Notes: generated from the sequence alone by a model not told the origin. Positions 14,727 to 23,475 are shown, counted from the first letter of the stretch. The stretch: 32,134 nucleotides of DNA from Gammaproteobacteria bacterium (GCA_027307325.1 DAHUXE010000107.1:1-32134), one strand, 5' to 3'. Translations and numbers: made by a program.

Positions 14727-16940
14727 CTAGTTATTCTCTGAGGCGGCCATCCAGTTGGAGCGGGAGTCCGTGGCCGTTGCGAGCGCCTCGAGAGGCACGG
14801 TTCGCGAGGGCCCGGCGCCCTGCGCGTAGTCGAGGCCGATCGCGGCGAGATACTGGAGCGAGGCGTTCGAGTCGGCCTTCTTCGCCGCGCAATGGATGCC
14901 GAGCACTTTGGCCGCCTGCACGGTGGCGACCACCAGGGCCTGCGAGAGCTTGTCGCGCAGCGCCGCCGACGTGAGCCGCGCGTCGAGCTTCAGCATCCGC
15001 AGCGCCTTGGAGCGCAGCAGTGGCAGCACCTGAGAGTCGAACGAGAAGTCGTCGATGGCGATCCACACGCCGACCTTCTCGCACTGGGCGAAGAAACGCT
15101 CGACCTTGGCGCGCTGCTGGCCGCACAGCGACTCGGCGATCTCGAAGCCGAGTGTCTCGGCGGCGATGCCGTGAGTGTTGAGCGCGGCGCCGACCCTCGC
15201 GAGGAAGCGCTCGTCCTCGAGCGTCGCGATCGAGAGATTGATCGTGAAGCTCGTCGGCACGCCGTTCCAGAGCGCGCGGTTGGCGGCGAGCCAGGCGAGC
15301 AGCTGCTGCACGGTCTGCTCATCGAAAGCGGCCGGATCGCGCTGCGAGGCAGCCGCGCGCGGCTGCACCTGGAAGCGCCGCGTCTGACCGCCGGCACGCA
15401 GCTTCGCAAAGGGAATCAGGTCGAGCGCCGGGCTCGGCATGCTCGCGGGCGCCGCGGCGGCCGGAGCGGCAGTCTCGACGAGGGCGGGAGCGGTGGCCAC
15501 GGGCGCAGCCGGTGCCGGTGCGGGAGCGGGAGCCGCTGTCCGTGCCGCGTGTTGCGGCCGCGGTGCCGCGGCGGCGGGGCGAGTGGCGGCCGGGGCAGGG
15601 GCTGCGCTGCGAGCGGGTACGCGTGTCGGCTGCGCGGCGGGCTTCGCCGGCGGAGCGCTGCGCTTCTCCGCGGCGGGCGGGGCCTTGGCGGGCGCTGCAC
15701 GCCCCGCCGCGGTGGTCGGGTCGGAGTCGAAGAGCACGACCACGTCCTCGCTCGTGTCGAGGGTGAGCCGCGAGTGAGGCGGAACGGGCTCGAAAGGGTT
15801 ACGCCCGGGCCCGTTGGGCACCAGGGTCACGGTGCGGGTCACTGGCCGCGCGGCCGCCGCGGTTCCGGCACCGGGAGCGCTCGGCGCCGGCGCTTTGGCT
15901 TTCGCGGCCGGGGCAGGCAGGGGGCGCGGGCCGCGGGTCGGCGCGACCTCGGCCGCCTTGGAGGCTGCCTGGAGCTTTTTCGCTACGGCACTCGGATTTG
16001 CGGCGGGCTGCACGACCGGCGGCTCGGCGAGGAACTCGAGCTTCAGCATTCCCGAGTCGGCGACTCCGTTCTCGCTGGCTGCGTGCGTGGCCGGAGCGGG
16101 CCTGGGGGCGGGTTTCGACGGTGCGGCGGCGGGAGCGCGCTTGGCGGCGGGCGCAGGCGCAGGCGGGGGCGCGGCCGATACCTCCTCGGCTGCGAGCTCG
16201 AGCTCGAGGATGTTGGCGATCTCGGCCGCGGTGATGCTGGTTTCGGAGAGGTCGTCGTCGGCAGCGGGCGTGGCGCGGGGCGCCGGGGCCGGCGCGGACC
16301 GCTCTGCGACCGGCTCCTCGGGGACGAGTGCCAGCTCGAGCTCGGAGGCGAGCACCTCGACCGGCTCGGGATCTTCAAGTGGTTGCGCGGCTTCGGCCGC
16401 CTCTACAGCTCTCACGACGTCATCGGGCTCGAGGCGCACGGGGGCGTGAACGATCGGCACGGCGGCTGCGGGAGCCCCCGCGGGCCGGAGCAGCACCGCG
16501 AGGCGCTGCATGATCGAGCGTATCGGTACGGCGGTGAGGCGCTCGAGCGTGTCATCGCCGACGGACTTGCTGTCGGCGAGGATCATGGCGACGCCCACCA
16601 GGCTTCCGGTGGGCGCGCGGACCGGCAGGAAGACGGCGAGCCGCCCGTCCTCGACGGCGGTCTCGTGGCAGGGGATCGAGGGATCGGCGGTGAGGACCTC
16701 GAGGGCCTCCATCACCAGCACGTGCTCGTCGGGTCCGAGCGCGCCTTCGGAGAGCCACAACACGTTGGCTTCGTGATCGCAGAGCGAAACCGACTGCAGC
16801 CGGCGCGCGGGCAGCACTTCGCGCAGCTGCTGGCCGAGCGACTCCACGGTCGCCGGGCCGCTGGGCGCCGGTGCAGGTGTCGGCACGTGGGCGGCGGCGG
16901 GGTTGGCAGCCGCGCGCGCGGCCCTGAATTTCTGCAGCAA
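14727..16940 (-). CDS. Ala/Pro-rich protein with GAF-like N-terminus and degenerate C-terminal EAL domain
   Basis: A 737-residue soluble protein starting at TTG (16940) with GGAAG upstream. Residues about 30-160 look like a GAF/roadblock-type alpha-beta domain (SVSLCDHEANVLWLSEGAL, LAVFLPVRAPTGSLVGVAMI). Residues 170-500 are a disordered Ala/Pro linker with acidic islands. The C-terminal part (about 510-725) follows the EAL phosphodiesterase pattern: INLSIATL (metal-site Asn568), FEIAES (Glu600/Glu603), IAIDDFS (Asp630/Asp631), LKLD (Lys651, Asp653) and DYAQG (Gln707). However, the EAL motif itself is replaced by FQVQPR and the AEGVE loop by CAAKKAD. It is therefore probably inactive as a c-di-GMP phosphodiesterase and may be a c-di-GMP sensor or protein-binding module. 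It lies upstream of the kinase-regulator pair on the same strand. Confidence 0.82.
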   Translation of the reverse strand: MLQKFRAARAAANPAAAHVPTPAPAPSGPATVESLGQQLREVLPARRLQSVSLCDHEANVLWLSEGALGPDEHVLVMEALEVLTADPSIPCHETAVEDGRLAVFLPVRAPTGSLVGVAMILADSKSVGDDTLERLTAVPIRSIMQRLAVLLRPAGAPAAAVPIVHAPVRLEPDDVVRAVEAAEAAQPLEDPEPVEVLASELELALVPEEPVAERSAPAPAPRATPAADDDLSETSITAAEIANILELELAAEEVSAAPPPAPAPAAKRAPAAAPSKPAPRPAPATHAASENGVADSGMLKLEFLAEPPVVQPAANPSAVAKKLQAASKAAEVAPTRGPRPLPAPAAKAKAPAPSAPGAGTAAAARPVTRTVTLVPNGPGRNPFEPVPPHSRLTLDTSEDVVVLFDSDPTTAAGRAAPAKAPPAAEKRSAPPAKPAAQPTRVPARSAAPAPAATRPAAAAPRPQHAARTAAPAPAPAPAAPVATAPALVETAAPAAAAPASMPSPALDLIPFAKLRAGGQTRRFQVQPRAAASQRDPAAFDEQTVQQLLAWLAANRALWNGVPTSFTINLSIATLEDERFLARVGAALNTHGIAAETLGFEIAESLCGQQRAKVERFFAQCEKVGVWIAIDDFSFDSQVLPLLRSKALRMLKLDARLTSAALRDKLSQALVVATVQAAKVLGIHCAAKKADSNASLQYLAAIGLDYAQGAGPSRTVPLEALATATDSRSNWMAASENN

Positions 16941-17202
16941 AGGTTCTTCCCGGTACTGGACTGAGACACCGAGCGCGCGCCGTGCAGGCGCAGCGCTTTC
17001 CCTCCGGAAAGAGGGTGGCAGTACGAGACCTGAGCTGCCGTGATTTCGCTCGCGTTTGTTCGCAAAAAGGCGACAGCAGCGCCGCCGTCATTTGTCATAT
17101 TGGCCGCGGCGCGCCGCAGCGCGGGAAACGTTGCGCGCACCTCACAGTTCCCCCGGCCGGCCGCGCCTTCCGACGGCTTCGGCCCGCGTGCGCGCCGGGA
17201 CT
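16941..17202. other. 262-bp intergenic region upstream of the EAL-like gene
   Basis: This lies between the 3' end of the DUF1993 gene and the TTG start of the EAL-like gene, both leftward. It must hold the promoter of the latter if that gene is transcribed alone, but no clear sigma-70 or sigma-54 element is visible. It contains one GGCCGGCC palindrome (17155-17162). No short gene or terminator with a U-tract was seen. Confidence 0.4.
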
Positions 17203-17712
17203 TCAGCGCGGCCCGCCGAGAAAATCGCGCTTGCCGAGCTCGACGCCGTTGTGGCGCAGGATCGCGTAGGCCATCGTCACGTGGAAGAACACGTTCGGGA
17301 TCGCCCAGTGCTCGAGGAACTCGAGCCCCTTGAACTCGAGCGTGCGATCGCGGGTCGGCACCTTGACCTCGCGCGTCTCCGTTCCCTCGAGCGCGCTCGC
17401 GGGCACGCCCTTCAGGTAGTCGATGGTGCGCGCGATGCGCGCGTGCAGCTCCTCGAAGCTCGCCTCGGTGTCCGGGAAACGCGGCGGCTCCTCTCCCGTG
17501 AGCCGCGCGACCGAGTTCTTCGCGAGGTCGCACGCGAGCTGCACCTGGCGGGTGAGCGGGAACATGTCGGGCGCGAGGCGCGAGGCGAGCAGCACCGCGG
17601 GCTCGAACTTGCGCTGCGTGGCGTGCGCCTGGCCCTTCTCGAGGCAGGCCGAGAGGTTGCCGAGCGCGTGCGTGAAGACATTCACCGACATGGCGTGCAT
17701 CGAGATCTTCAT
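17203..17712 (-). CDS. DUF1993 family protein
   Basis: A 169-residue protein matching the DUF1993 family in length and pattern: N-terminal MSVNVFTHALGNLSACLEKGQAHA, then LASRLAPDMFPLTRQVQLACD and the C-terminal LEHWAIPNVFFHVTMAYAILRHNGVELGKRDFLG. The family is all-helical and related to the DinB/YfiT four-helix fold; I know of no assigned biochemical role. The ATG at 17712 follows AAGGGA with good spacing; Met5 and Met8 are alternatives. It is divergent from the LysR-type gene (gap about 120 bp), so that regulator may control it, as is common for LysR genes. Confidence 0.88.
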   Translation of the reverse strand: MKISMHAMSVNVFTHALGNLSACLEKGQAHATQRKFEPAVLLASRLAPDMFPLTRQVQLACDLAKNSVARLTGEEPPRFPDTEASFEELHARIARTIDYLKGVPASALEGTETREVKVPTRDRTLEFKGLEFLEHWAIPNVFFHVTMAYAILRHNGVELGKRDFLGGPR

Positions 17713-17834
17713 GGGTTCCCTTTTCGCGAATCACCTGCAGCAGAGGGGCCGCCGATTCTAGCCGCCGCAGGACTGGCGCGCGTGCTTCCCGGGTGAAACA
17801 ATGGTTCCGGGCACAAAACAGGATTGAGCCTGCC

Positions 17835-18758
17835 ATGAGCCTGATCTGGACGCCCGCTCAACTCGCGATGCTGGCCAAGGTCGTCGATTTGAACGGCTTC
17901 TCGGCCGCGGCACGCGCGCTCGGAGTGCCCAAGGCGGCCGTGAGCCGCGCGGTTGCGGACCTCGAGAAGACGCTCGGGACGCGCGTGCTCGAGCGCACCA
18001 CGCGCCGCATCGCGCTCACCTCGGCGGGCCGGCTCGTGTACCCGCACGCGCGCCGTGTCGGCGAGGAATCCGACCTGGCCCGCAGCGCGATCTTCCGGCT
18101 CCTCACCCCCGAGGGGCGGCCGCTGCGGGTAGTGGCGGATCCGACCTACGGGCGGGTGCTGCTCTCGCCGCTCGTGCCGCGGTTTCTCGAGGCCTTCGCG
18201 CACGTGCCGCTCGACGTCGCGCTCGACGCTCAACAGCTCGCCGCGGGCGCCTGGGACGTGGCAATCCGCACGCGCCCGCCCACCGACGCCGCGCTCACAC
18301 AGCGCCTGCTCGGCGCGCCGCCGGCGCTGCTCGCCGCCACGCCCGGATACCTGCAGCAGCGCGGCATTCCCGCCCGGCCCGACGATCTGCGCACGCACGA
18401 CATGCTGACGCCGGAGCTCTCCGGGCAGCCCGAGTTTCGCCTGACGCTCGCGCGCGGCGCGCAGCGCGCCGAGGTGCCGCTCGTCCCGAAGCTCGCGGTC
18501 GACGATCCGGCGGTGCTGCACGCCGCCACCGCCGCCGGGCTCGGGGTGGGGCTGCTGCCGGAGTTCCTGTGCCGTCAGGGGCTCGCGACCGCGCGCCTGA
18601 AGACCGTGCTGCCGGAGTGGACGGTGCCGCCGGCGGATGCGCTCTACGCGCTCTACCCGGCGGCGCTCGAATCCGACCCGCGCGTCCAGCAGTTCGTCGA
18701 CTTCCTGGCCGCGAACATCGTTCCGGCGCTCGCCACTCCCGCTGCCGCTCGCGCCTGA
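17835..18758 (+). CDS. LysR-family transcriptional regulator
   Basis: A 307-residue LysR-type regulator. The winged helix-turn-helix is at residues 6-65 (AMLAKVVDLNGFSAAARALG, then KAAVSRAVADLEKTLGTRVL and RTTRRIALTSAG). The effector-binding domain (about 92-300) has the usual two-lobe pattern, ending near AATAAGLGVGLLPEFLC. The sequence resembles the CrgA/DmlR group, which often governs oxidoreductases or aromatic and organic acid use; that group call is tentative. The ATG at 17835 fits the family start; a GTG at 17793 would add 14 unusual residues. It is divergent from the DUF1993 gene and 91 bp upstream of the acyl-CoA dehydrogenase, so either could be its target. Confidence 0.92.
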   Translation: MSLIWTPAQLAMLAKVVDLNGFSAAARALGVPKAAVSRAVADLEKTLGTRVLERTTRRIALTSAGRLVYPHARRVGEESDLARSAIFRLLTPEGRPLRVVADPTYGRVLLSPLVPRFLEAFAHVPLDVALDAQQLAAGAWDVAIRTRPPTDAALTQRLLGAPPALLAATPGYLQQRGIPARPDDLRTHDMLTPELSGQPEFRLTLARGAQRAEVPLVPKLAVDDPAVLHAATAAGLGVGLLPEFLCRQGLATARLKTVLPEWTVPPADALYALYPAALESDPRVQQFVDFLAANIVPALATPAAARA

Positions 18759-18814
18759 AGTACGAGGTACACTGAAAGCCTCTGCGACCAGGGAAAGCGC
18801 CGCCGGCGGCTCGA

Positions 18815-18826
18815 GCGGCCGGCCGC
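18815..18826. repeat. GCGGCCGGCCGC palindrome upstream of the acyl-CoA dehydrogenase
   Basis: A 12-bp perfect palindrome centred 30 bp before the ATG at 18850. It shares the GGCCGGCC core seen in other gaps (14629, 17155, 24935). It could be an operator for the adjacent LysR regulator, but LysR sites normally have a T-N11-A core, which it lacks. Confidence 0.3.
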
Positions 18827-18849
18827 AGAGGGGTGAGGGGGGTTCGCCC

Positions 18850-20628
18850 ATGTACCGTGCGCCACTTCGGGAAATGCGCTTCGTGCTCGAGGAGCTCCTC
18901 AGGGCGGGCACTCTGAGCGCGTGCCCGCGCTTCGCCGAATACTCCGACGAGCTCGCCCGCTCGGTGCTCGAGGAAGCGGCGCACTTCGCCGAGGACGTGC
19001 TCGAACCGCTCAACCGCCCGGGCGACACCGAGGGCGCGCGCTGGACTCCCGATGGCGTCGTCACGGCGCCGGGTTTCCGCGCCGCCTACGAGCGCTTCGT
19101 GGCCGGCGGCTGGCCGGCGCTCGGCTCCGATTCCGATTTCGGCGGCCAGCCGGTGCCGCGCGTGCTGGTGAGCGCGGTCGGGGAGTTCTGGGGCTCGGCC
19201 AATCTCGCCTTCAAGCTCGGTCCCATGCTGACGCACGGCGCGGTGCACGCGCTCGAGCTCACGGGCTCGGCGGCGCTGAAGGCGCGCTACCTGCCGAAGA
19301 TGGTGAAGGGCGAGTGGAGCGGCACCATGGTGCTCACCGAGGCGCAGGCGGGCTCGGACCTGGGTGCGGTGCGCACGCGCGCCGTGCCCGAGGGCGATCA
19401 CTACCGGCTGTTCGGCCAGAAGATCTTCATCACCTGGGGCGACCACGATCTCACCGCCAACACCATCCACATGGTGCTGGCGCGCGCCGAGGGAGCGCCG
19501 CCCGGGGTGAAGGGCATCTCGCTGTTCATCGTGCCGAAGGTGCTGGTGAACGCCGACGGCTCGCTCGGCGAGCGCAACGACGTGCGCTGCCTCTCGATCG
19601 AGCACAAGCTCGGGATCAACGCCAGCCCGACCTGCGTGCTCGCCTTCGGCGAGAAGCAGGGAGCCCTGGGTTACCTGATCGGCGAGCCGGGCCGGGGCCT
19701 CGAGTACATGTTCATCATGATGAACAGCGCCCGGCTCTCGGTCGGCAGCGAGGGTTACGCGGTCGGCGAGCGCGCCTTCCAGCGCGCCGCCGAGTGGGCC
19801 CGCACACGCGTGCAGGGCCGCCCTCCCGGCGCCGAGCGCGGCAGCGCGGCGCCGATCATCAATCACCCCGACGTGAAGCGCATGCTCCTCATGATGAAGT
19901 CGCAGACCGAGGCCTCGCGCGCGCTCACGCTCTATACCGCGCTGCAGTTCGATCTCGCCGCGGGGAGCCCGGATGCCGCGGTGCGCGCCGCGAGCCAGGC
20001 GCGCGGCGAGCTGCTGACGCCGATCGTCAAGGGCTGGTGCACCGAGGTCGGCAACGAGGTGGCCTCGATCGGCGTGCAGGTCCACGGCGGCATGGGCTTC
20101 ATCGAGGAGACGGGAGCCGCGCAGTACATGCGCGACGTGCGCATCACCACGATCTACGAGGGCACCACCGGGATCCAGGCGAACGATCTCATCGGCCGCA
20201 AGCTCGCCCGTGACCGGGGCGCTGCGATGACGGCGTTCCTCACCGAGATGGACCGCGAGCTCGAGGGTCTGGCCGCCGCCGAGGAGCTGGTCGATGGCAC
20301 CTGCCGCGCGGCCCGCGCCGGCGTTGCGGCACTCGCCCGCGCCACGCGCGCGCTCGGCAAGGCGCTCGCGACGCGCCCCGAGCTGGCGCAGGCGGTGTCG
20401 GTGCCGTACCTGAAGCTGTGCGGCTACGTGGCGGGCGGGTGGCTGCTCGCGAAGTCCGCCGCGCGCTGCGAGGAGAAGACGCAGGGCGCCGAGCGCGAGT
20501 TCTACGCGGCCAAGATCCACACCGCGGGCTTCTACGCCAGCCAGGTGCTGCCGCTTGCGGAAGCGCTCGCGCGCGTGGTCGAGAGCGGCGCGGCGAGCGT
20601 CGTGGAGACCGACGCGGCACTGATCTGA
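18850..20628 (+). CDS. Acyl-CoA dehydrogenase, long (about 600-residue) DmdC/AidB-related type
   Basis: A 592-residue FAD-dependent acyl-CoA dehydrogenase. It opens with the short N-terminal motif of the long subfamily (YRAPLREMRFVLEELL), followed by the three standard domains: N-terminal helices, FAD-binding middle domain (MVLTEAQAGSDLGAVRT, IFITWGDHDL) and C-terminal helices with VQVHGGMGFIEETG and the presumed catalytic base Glu437 in TIYEGTTGIQ. A further C-terminal domain (about 465-585) is typical of this subfamily. Relatives include 3-methylmercaptopropionyl-CoA dehydrogenase DmdC, but many members act on ordinary or branched acyl-CoA, so the substrate is open. The ATG at 18850 follows a G-rich ribosome site (GAGGGGGG). 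It lies downstream of a LysR gene and may pair with the fadD pathway. Confidence 0.93.
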   Translation: MYRAPLREMRFVLEELLRAGTLSACPRFAEYSDELARSVLEEAAHFAEDVLEPLNRPGDTEGARWTPDGVVTAPGFRAAYERFVAGGWPALGSDSDFGGQPVPRVLVSAVGEFWGSANLAFKLGPMLTHGAVHALELTGSAALKARYLPKMVKGEWSGTMVLTEAQAGSDLGAVRTRAVPEGDHYRLFGQKIFITWGDHDLTANTIHMVLARAEGAPPGVKGISLFIVPKVLVNADGSLGERNDVRCLSIEHKLGINASPTCVLAFGEKQGALGYLIGEPGRGLEYMFIMMNSARLSVGSEGYAVGERAFQRAAEWARTRVQGRPPGAERGSAAPIINHPDVKRMLLMMKSQTEASRALTLYTALQFDLAAGSPDAAVRAASQARGELLTPIVKGWCTEVGNEVASIGVQVHGGMGFIEETGAAQYMRDVRITTIYEGTTGIQANDLIGRKLARDRGAAMTAFLTEMDRELEGLAAAEELVDGTCRAARAGVAALARATRALGKALATRPELAQAVSVPYLKLCGYVAGGWLLAKSAARCEEKTQGAEREFYAAKIHTAGFYASQVLPLAEALARVVESGAASVVETDAALI

Positions 20629-20677
20629 AGAAGTGACGCGCCGGCGTGCGCTCCGGCGCAAAGTGAGGGATCCAGTC

Positions 20678-21196
20678 ATGAACCGATTCGCGCTGCTCGC
20701 TGCTCTGGCGCTGGCGGCCGTGGCCGGGCTGCCGGCGCTGGCCGCTGCGGAGGATCGCGCCGCAGAGCAGATCATCGGCACCTGGAAGCTCGTCTCCTAT
20801 GTCGGCGAGGACGTAGCCTCCGGGGCGCGCACCGACGTCATGGGCGCGCACCCGTCCGGGTACATCGCCTACGGGCGCGACGGACGCATGATCGTGATCA
20901 TCACCGGCACGGACCGCAGCAAGCCCGCCGGTCCCGTGGCGACCCCGGCGGAGGCTCAGGCCCTGCTCACGAGCCTGCTCGCGTATGCCGGCACTTACAC
21001 GCTCGATACCGCGGCCCACACCGTGACCCATCACATCGACGTGTCCTGGGACGAGACGCGCACCGGGGAGTCGCACCTGCGCACCTACCGCTTCGACGGC
21101 GACCGGCTGACCCTCACCACCCGGCCCTCGCGCGATCCGGCGACGGGAAAGCCGTCGGTGCGCACGGTGGTGTGGGAGCGGGTCCGCTCGCCGTGA
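20678..21196 (+). CDS. Exported lipocalin-like protein
   Basis: A 172-residue protein with a Sec signal peptide (MNRFALLAALALAAVAGLPALAAA, cleavage near 24) and a lipocalin-like domain. IIGTWKLVSY at 31-40 is the classic opening strand, followed by GYIAYGRDGRMIVII, a central helix-rich stretch, and HLRTYRFDGDRLTLTTRP with a closing VVWERV strand. The family (Lipocalin_5 type) is thought to bind small hydrophobic ligands; no ligand is known here. The ATG at 20678 follows GAGGGA. It lies 49 bp after the dehydrogenase, and its stop overlaps the aldo/keto reductase start (GTGA), so those two are translationally coupled and both appear to be exported. Confidence 0.85.
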   Translation: MNRFALLAALALAAVAGLPALAAAEDRAAEQIIGTWKLVSYVGEDVASGARTDVMGAHPSGYIAYGRDGRMIVIITGTDRSKPAGPVATPAEAQALLTSLLAYAGTYTLDTAAHTVTHHIDVSWDETRTGESHLRTYRFDGDRLTLTTRPSRDPATGKPSVRTVVWERVRSP

Positions 21197-22140
21197 ACCG
21201 GCGTGATCTGCTCGGCAGCGCCGTCGCCCTGAGCGCTGCCACCATGAGCCGCGTCAGCACCGGCCGCACCGCGAGGAAGATCGCCCCCGCCGCGAGCGCC
21301 GGGGGCGCGGCCTCGAGCGCCGCGCCGATCTCGCGGCGCATCCCCTCGAGCGGCGAGGAGATCCCGGTCATCGGGCTCGGCACCTCGCGCACCTTCGAGG
21401 TCGGGGTCACCGCGGCGGAGCGCGAGCCGCGGCGCGCGGTGCTCGAGGCCTTCTTCGCCGGGGGGGCGCGCCTCATCGACACCTCGCCCATGTACTCGAC
21501 CGCCGAGCGGGTGCTGGGAGAGCTGCTCACTCCCGAGATGCATGCGCGCGCCTTCCTCGCCACCAAGGTCTGGACGCGCGGTGCGCGCGCCGGCATCGAG
21601 CAGATGACGCACTCCGAGCAGCTGCTGCGGGCGAAACCCCTAGACCTGATCCAGGTGCACAACCTGCTCGATCTCGACACCCAGCTCGCGACGCTGCGCG
21701 AGTGGCAGGCGGCCGGGCGGGTGCGCTACGTCGGCGTGACGCACTACACGGTGGGCGGCCAGGCGGATCTCGAGCGCGTCGTGAGCCGCGAGCGAATCGA
21801 CTTCGTGCAGCTCAACTACTCGCCGGTGACGCGCGCCGCGGAACGGCGCCTGCTGCCGCTGGCGGCCGAGCGCGGCGTCGCGGTGCTCGTCAACCGCCCC
21901 TTCGAGGACGGCGGGGTCTTCGTCAGGATCCGCGGCAAGCCGCTGCCGGCCTTGGCCGCCGACCTCGGTGCGGCGAGCTGGGGGCAGCTCATCCTCAAGT
22001 TCATCGCCGCGCACCCGGCGGTGACCTGCATCATCCCGGCGACCGCGAGCGTCGAGCATCTCGAGGACAATCTCGCCGCCGGCCGCGGGCGGCTGCCCGA
22101 TGCGCGCGAGCGCGAGGCGATCGCCGCCGCGCTCGGCTAG
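21193..22140 (+). CDS. Aldo/keto reductase with twin-arginine (Tat) signal
   Basis: A 315-residue aldo/keto reductase, normally an NADPH-dependent carbonyl reductase. The catalytic tetrad is complete: Asp96 and Tyr101 in DTSPMY, Lys125 in ATKVW and His156 in IQVHN. The C-terminal cofactor loop region is IIPATASVEHLEDNLAA. The N-terminus VNRRDLLGSAVALSAAT is a Tat-type leader, followed by an Ala/Ser-rich stretch to about 48, so the folded enzyme is probably exported. The start chosen is the GTG at 21193, overlapping the lipocalin stop; an in-frame GTG at 21172 would put seven residues before the Arg pair. A periplasmic location is odd for an NADPH enzyme, though Tat export allows cofactor loading first. 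Confidence 0.88.
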   Translation: MNRRDLLGSAVALSAATMSRVSTGRTARKIAPAASAGGAASSAAPISRRIPSSGEEIPVIGLGTSRTFEVGVTAAEREPRRAVLEAFFAGGARLIDTSPMYSTAERVLGELLTPEMHARAFLATKVWTRGARAGIEQMTHSEQLLRAKPLDLIQVHNLLDLDTQLATLREWQAAGRVRYVGVTHYTVGGQADLERVVSRERIDFVQLNYSPVTRAAERRLLPLAAERGVAVLVNRPFEDGGVFVRIRGKPLPALAADLGAASWGQLILKFIAAHPAVTCIIPATASVEHLEDNLAAGRGRLPDAREREAIAAALG

Positions 22141-22176
22141 CCTGCGAGAGAGCGGTTCGCCCGCGGCGCCGTCGGC

Positions 22177-23475
22177 TCAGCGCCTGGCGCGGCCGGGCGG
22201 TACCCGCAGCGTGAACCGCGGCGGCTCGTTGAGATTCTCCAGGAACGCGCGGCGCGCCTCGGGCGAGAGCGCGCCCCAGTCGACCTTCGCGGCGTGCGTG
22301 CGGCGCAGCTCCCGATCGCTCACCCGCGCCGCGGCACGGCTCGCGCTCCTCCAGCGCGCCGGCAGACGGCCGCTCGCCCCGCGCTCGAGGAAGTCGACCA
22401 CCGCCGCGGCCACCACCGGGTCGCGGGTGAGATCGCTGTGCGCCACGCGCGCGTACGCGCACGGGACGCCCGCGAGCGCCGCGCTCGCCGCCGGCACGGT
22501 GCCGTCCCCGTGGCGCGTGAGCGTGTAGACGAAGTCGTCGCGCTGGCGCGCGACCGCGGTGACGGTCTCCGCGCCGACGCCGACGATCGCGGCGAAGCGC
22601 GCATCGGGGGGCGCTAGCACGCTCTGCGTGGCGCGCGAGCGCTCGAGGAGCTCCGCGCGCGGCTGCGGCCCCGAGCGCGGCCAGGCTTGCGGCTCGAGCA
22701 GGTCGGCGCGGCCGCTCCAGTCTCCGCTCGGCAGCATGTCGTAGAGGCTCGGGAAGCTCGAGAACACCTCGGTGGCGAGCGTTTCGGCGGACGGCTGCGC
22801 GGCGAGACGCGCCACCTTGCGCACCACGGCGTAGGTGCCACGCAGCGCCTGCACCGCGGCGCAGGAGCCGAGGTTCGGCGTGCCGAGCAGCACCAGGCGC
22901 GTGACGTGCCGCGTCGCCGAATCCTTCAGCGCGGCCCGGGCGACGAGCCCGCCCATGCTGTGTGCCACGACGGCGATGCGCTCCACCGCCGCGATGCGCT
23001 CCGCGAGCGCGCGCCCGAGCTCGGCGACCCCGAGCCGCCAGTCGTAGTCGTGAAACTCGGCGGCGAAGCCGCGCGCGCGCAGCGCGAGCTTCAGGCGCAG
23101 GTGCGAGTAGAGCACGGCGCCGAGCGGCACGACCGGAGCGCCTGCCCCCACCCTGAGCACCGCGAGGCGCCCCTGCTGGATGTCGAACGGGTCGAGCCAC
23201 ACGATGTCGTCCGGCAGCGGCGCTGCGCGCCTGAGCCCGAGCTGCGAGCCCATGATCCCGGGCACCAGCAGCACGCGCAGCGCGTCCGCCGCGAGCGGCG
23301 TGCGATGCGCGCGGCGCGCCAGCGCCTTGAGCGCGCGGTACTCGGCGGCGCCGAAATAGGCGCCGAGCTCGGCGGCGTGCAGCCCCTCGACCAGCCACGC
23401 CTCGATCTGCGTATCGCTCCAGGCGAAGCGATCGTAGGGGGTGACGTGATCGCGGGGGGAGTCGGGGGGGATCAC
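22177..23475 (-). CDS. Alpha/beta hydrolase, LCAT/phospholipase-like
   Basis: A 432-residue alpha/beta hydrolase of the lecithin:cholesterol acyltransferase-like group (lipases and acyltransferases on lipid esters). Visible parts are the oxyanion strand VLLVPGIMGSQLGL (68-81), nucleophile elbow VAHSMGGLVAR with Ser173, a family-typical LVLLGTPNLGS, and late Asp and His candidates in RHGDGTVPAAS and VAHSDLTRDP. The first 60 residues lack a signal peptide, so it is probably cytoplasmic. The start chosen is the GTG at 23475, which overlaps the copper-chaperone stop (GTGA); a GTG ten codons upstream is possible. The C-terminal 60 residues are basic. The link with the copper chaperone is only positional. 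The exact substrate is not predictable. Confidence 0.85.
   Translation of the reverse strand: MIPPDSPRDHVTPYDRFAWSDTQIEAWLVEGLHAAELGAYFGAAEYRALKALARRAHRTPLAADALRVLLVPGIMGSQLGLRRAAPLPDDIVWLDPFDIQQGRLAVLRVGAGAPVVPLGAVLYSHLRLKLALRARGFAAEFHDYDWRLGVAELGRALAERIAAVERIAVVAHSMGGLVARAALKDSATRHVTRLVLLGTPNLGSCAAVQALRGTYAVVRKVARLAAQPSAETLATEVFSSFPSLYDMLPSGDWSGRADLLEPQAWPRSGPQPRAELLERSRATQSVLAPPDARFAAIVGVGAETVTAVARQRDDFVYTLTRHGDGTVPAASAALAGVPCAYARVAHSDLTRDPVVAAAVVDFLERGASGRLPARWRSASRAAARVSDRELRRTHAAKVDWGALSPEARRAFLENLNEPPRFTLRVPPGRARR

Noticed and set aside
14719-14737. TTGACT followed by an AT-rich stretch as a sigma-70 promoter on the plus strand
   Set aside because: There is no -10 at 16-18 bp spacing, and it would drive antisense transcription of the EAL-like gene.
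18295-20781. 828-codon minus-strand open frame opposite the LysR and acyl-CoA dehydrogenase genes
   Set aside because: It spans two recognisable genes on the other strand and has the Arg/His/Ala-rich composition of a shadow frame.
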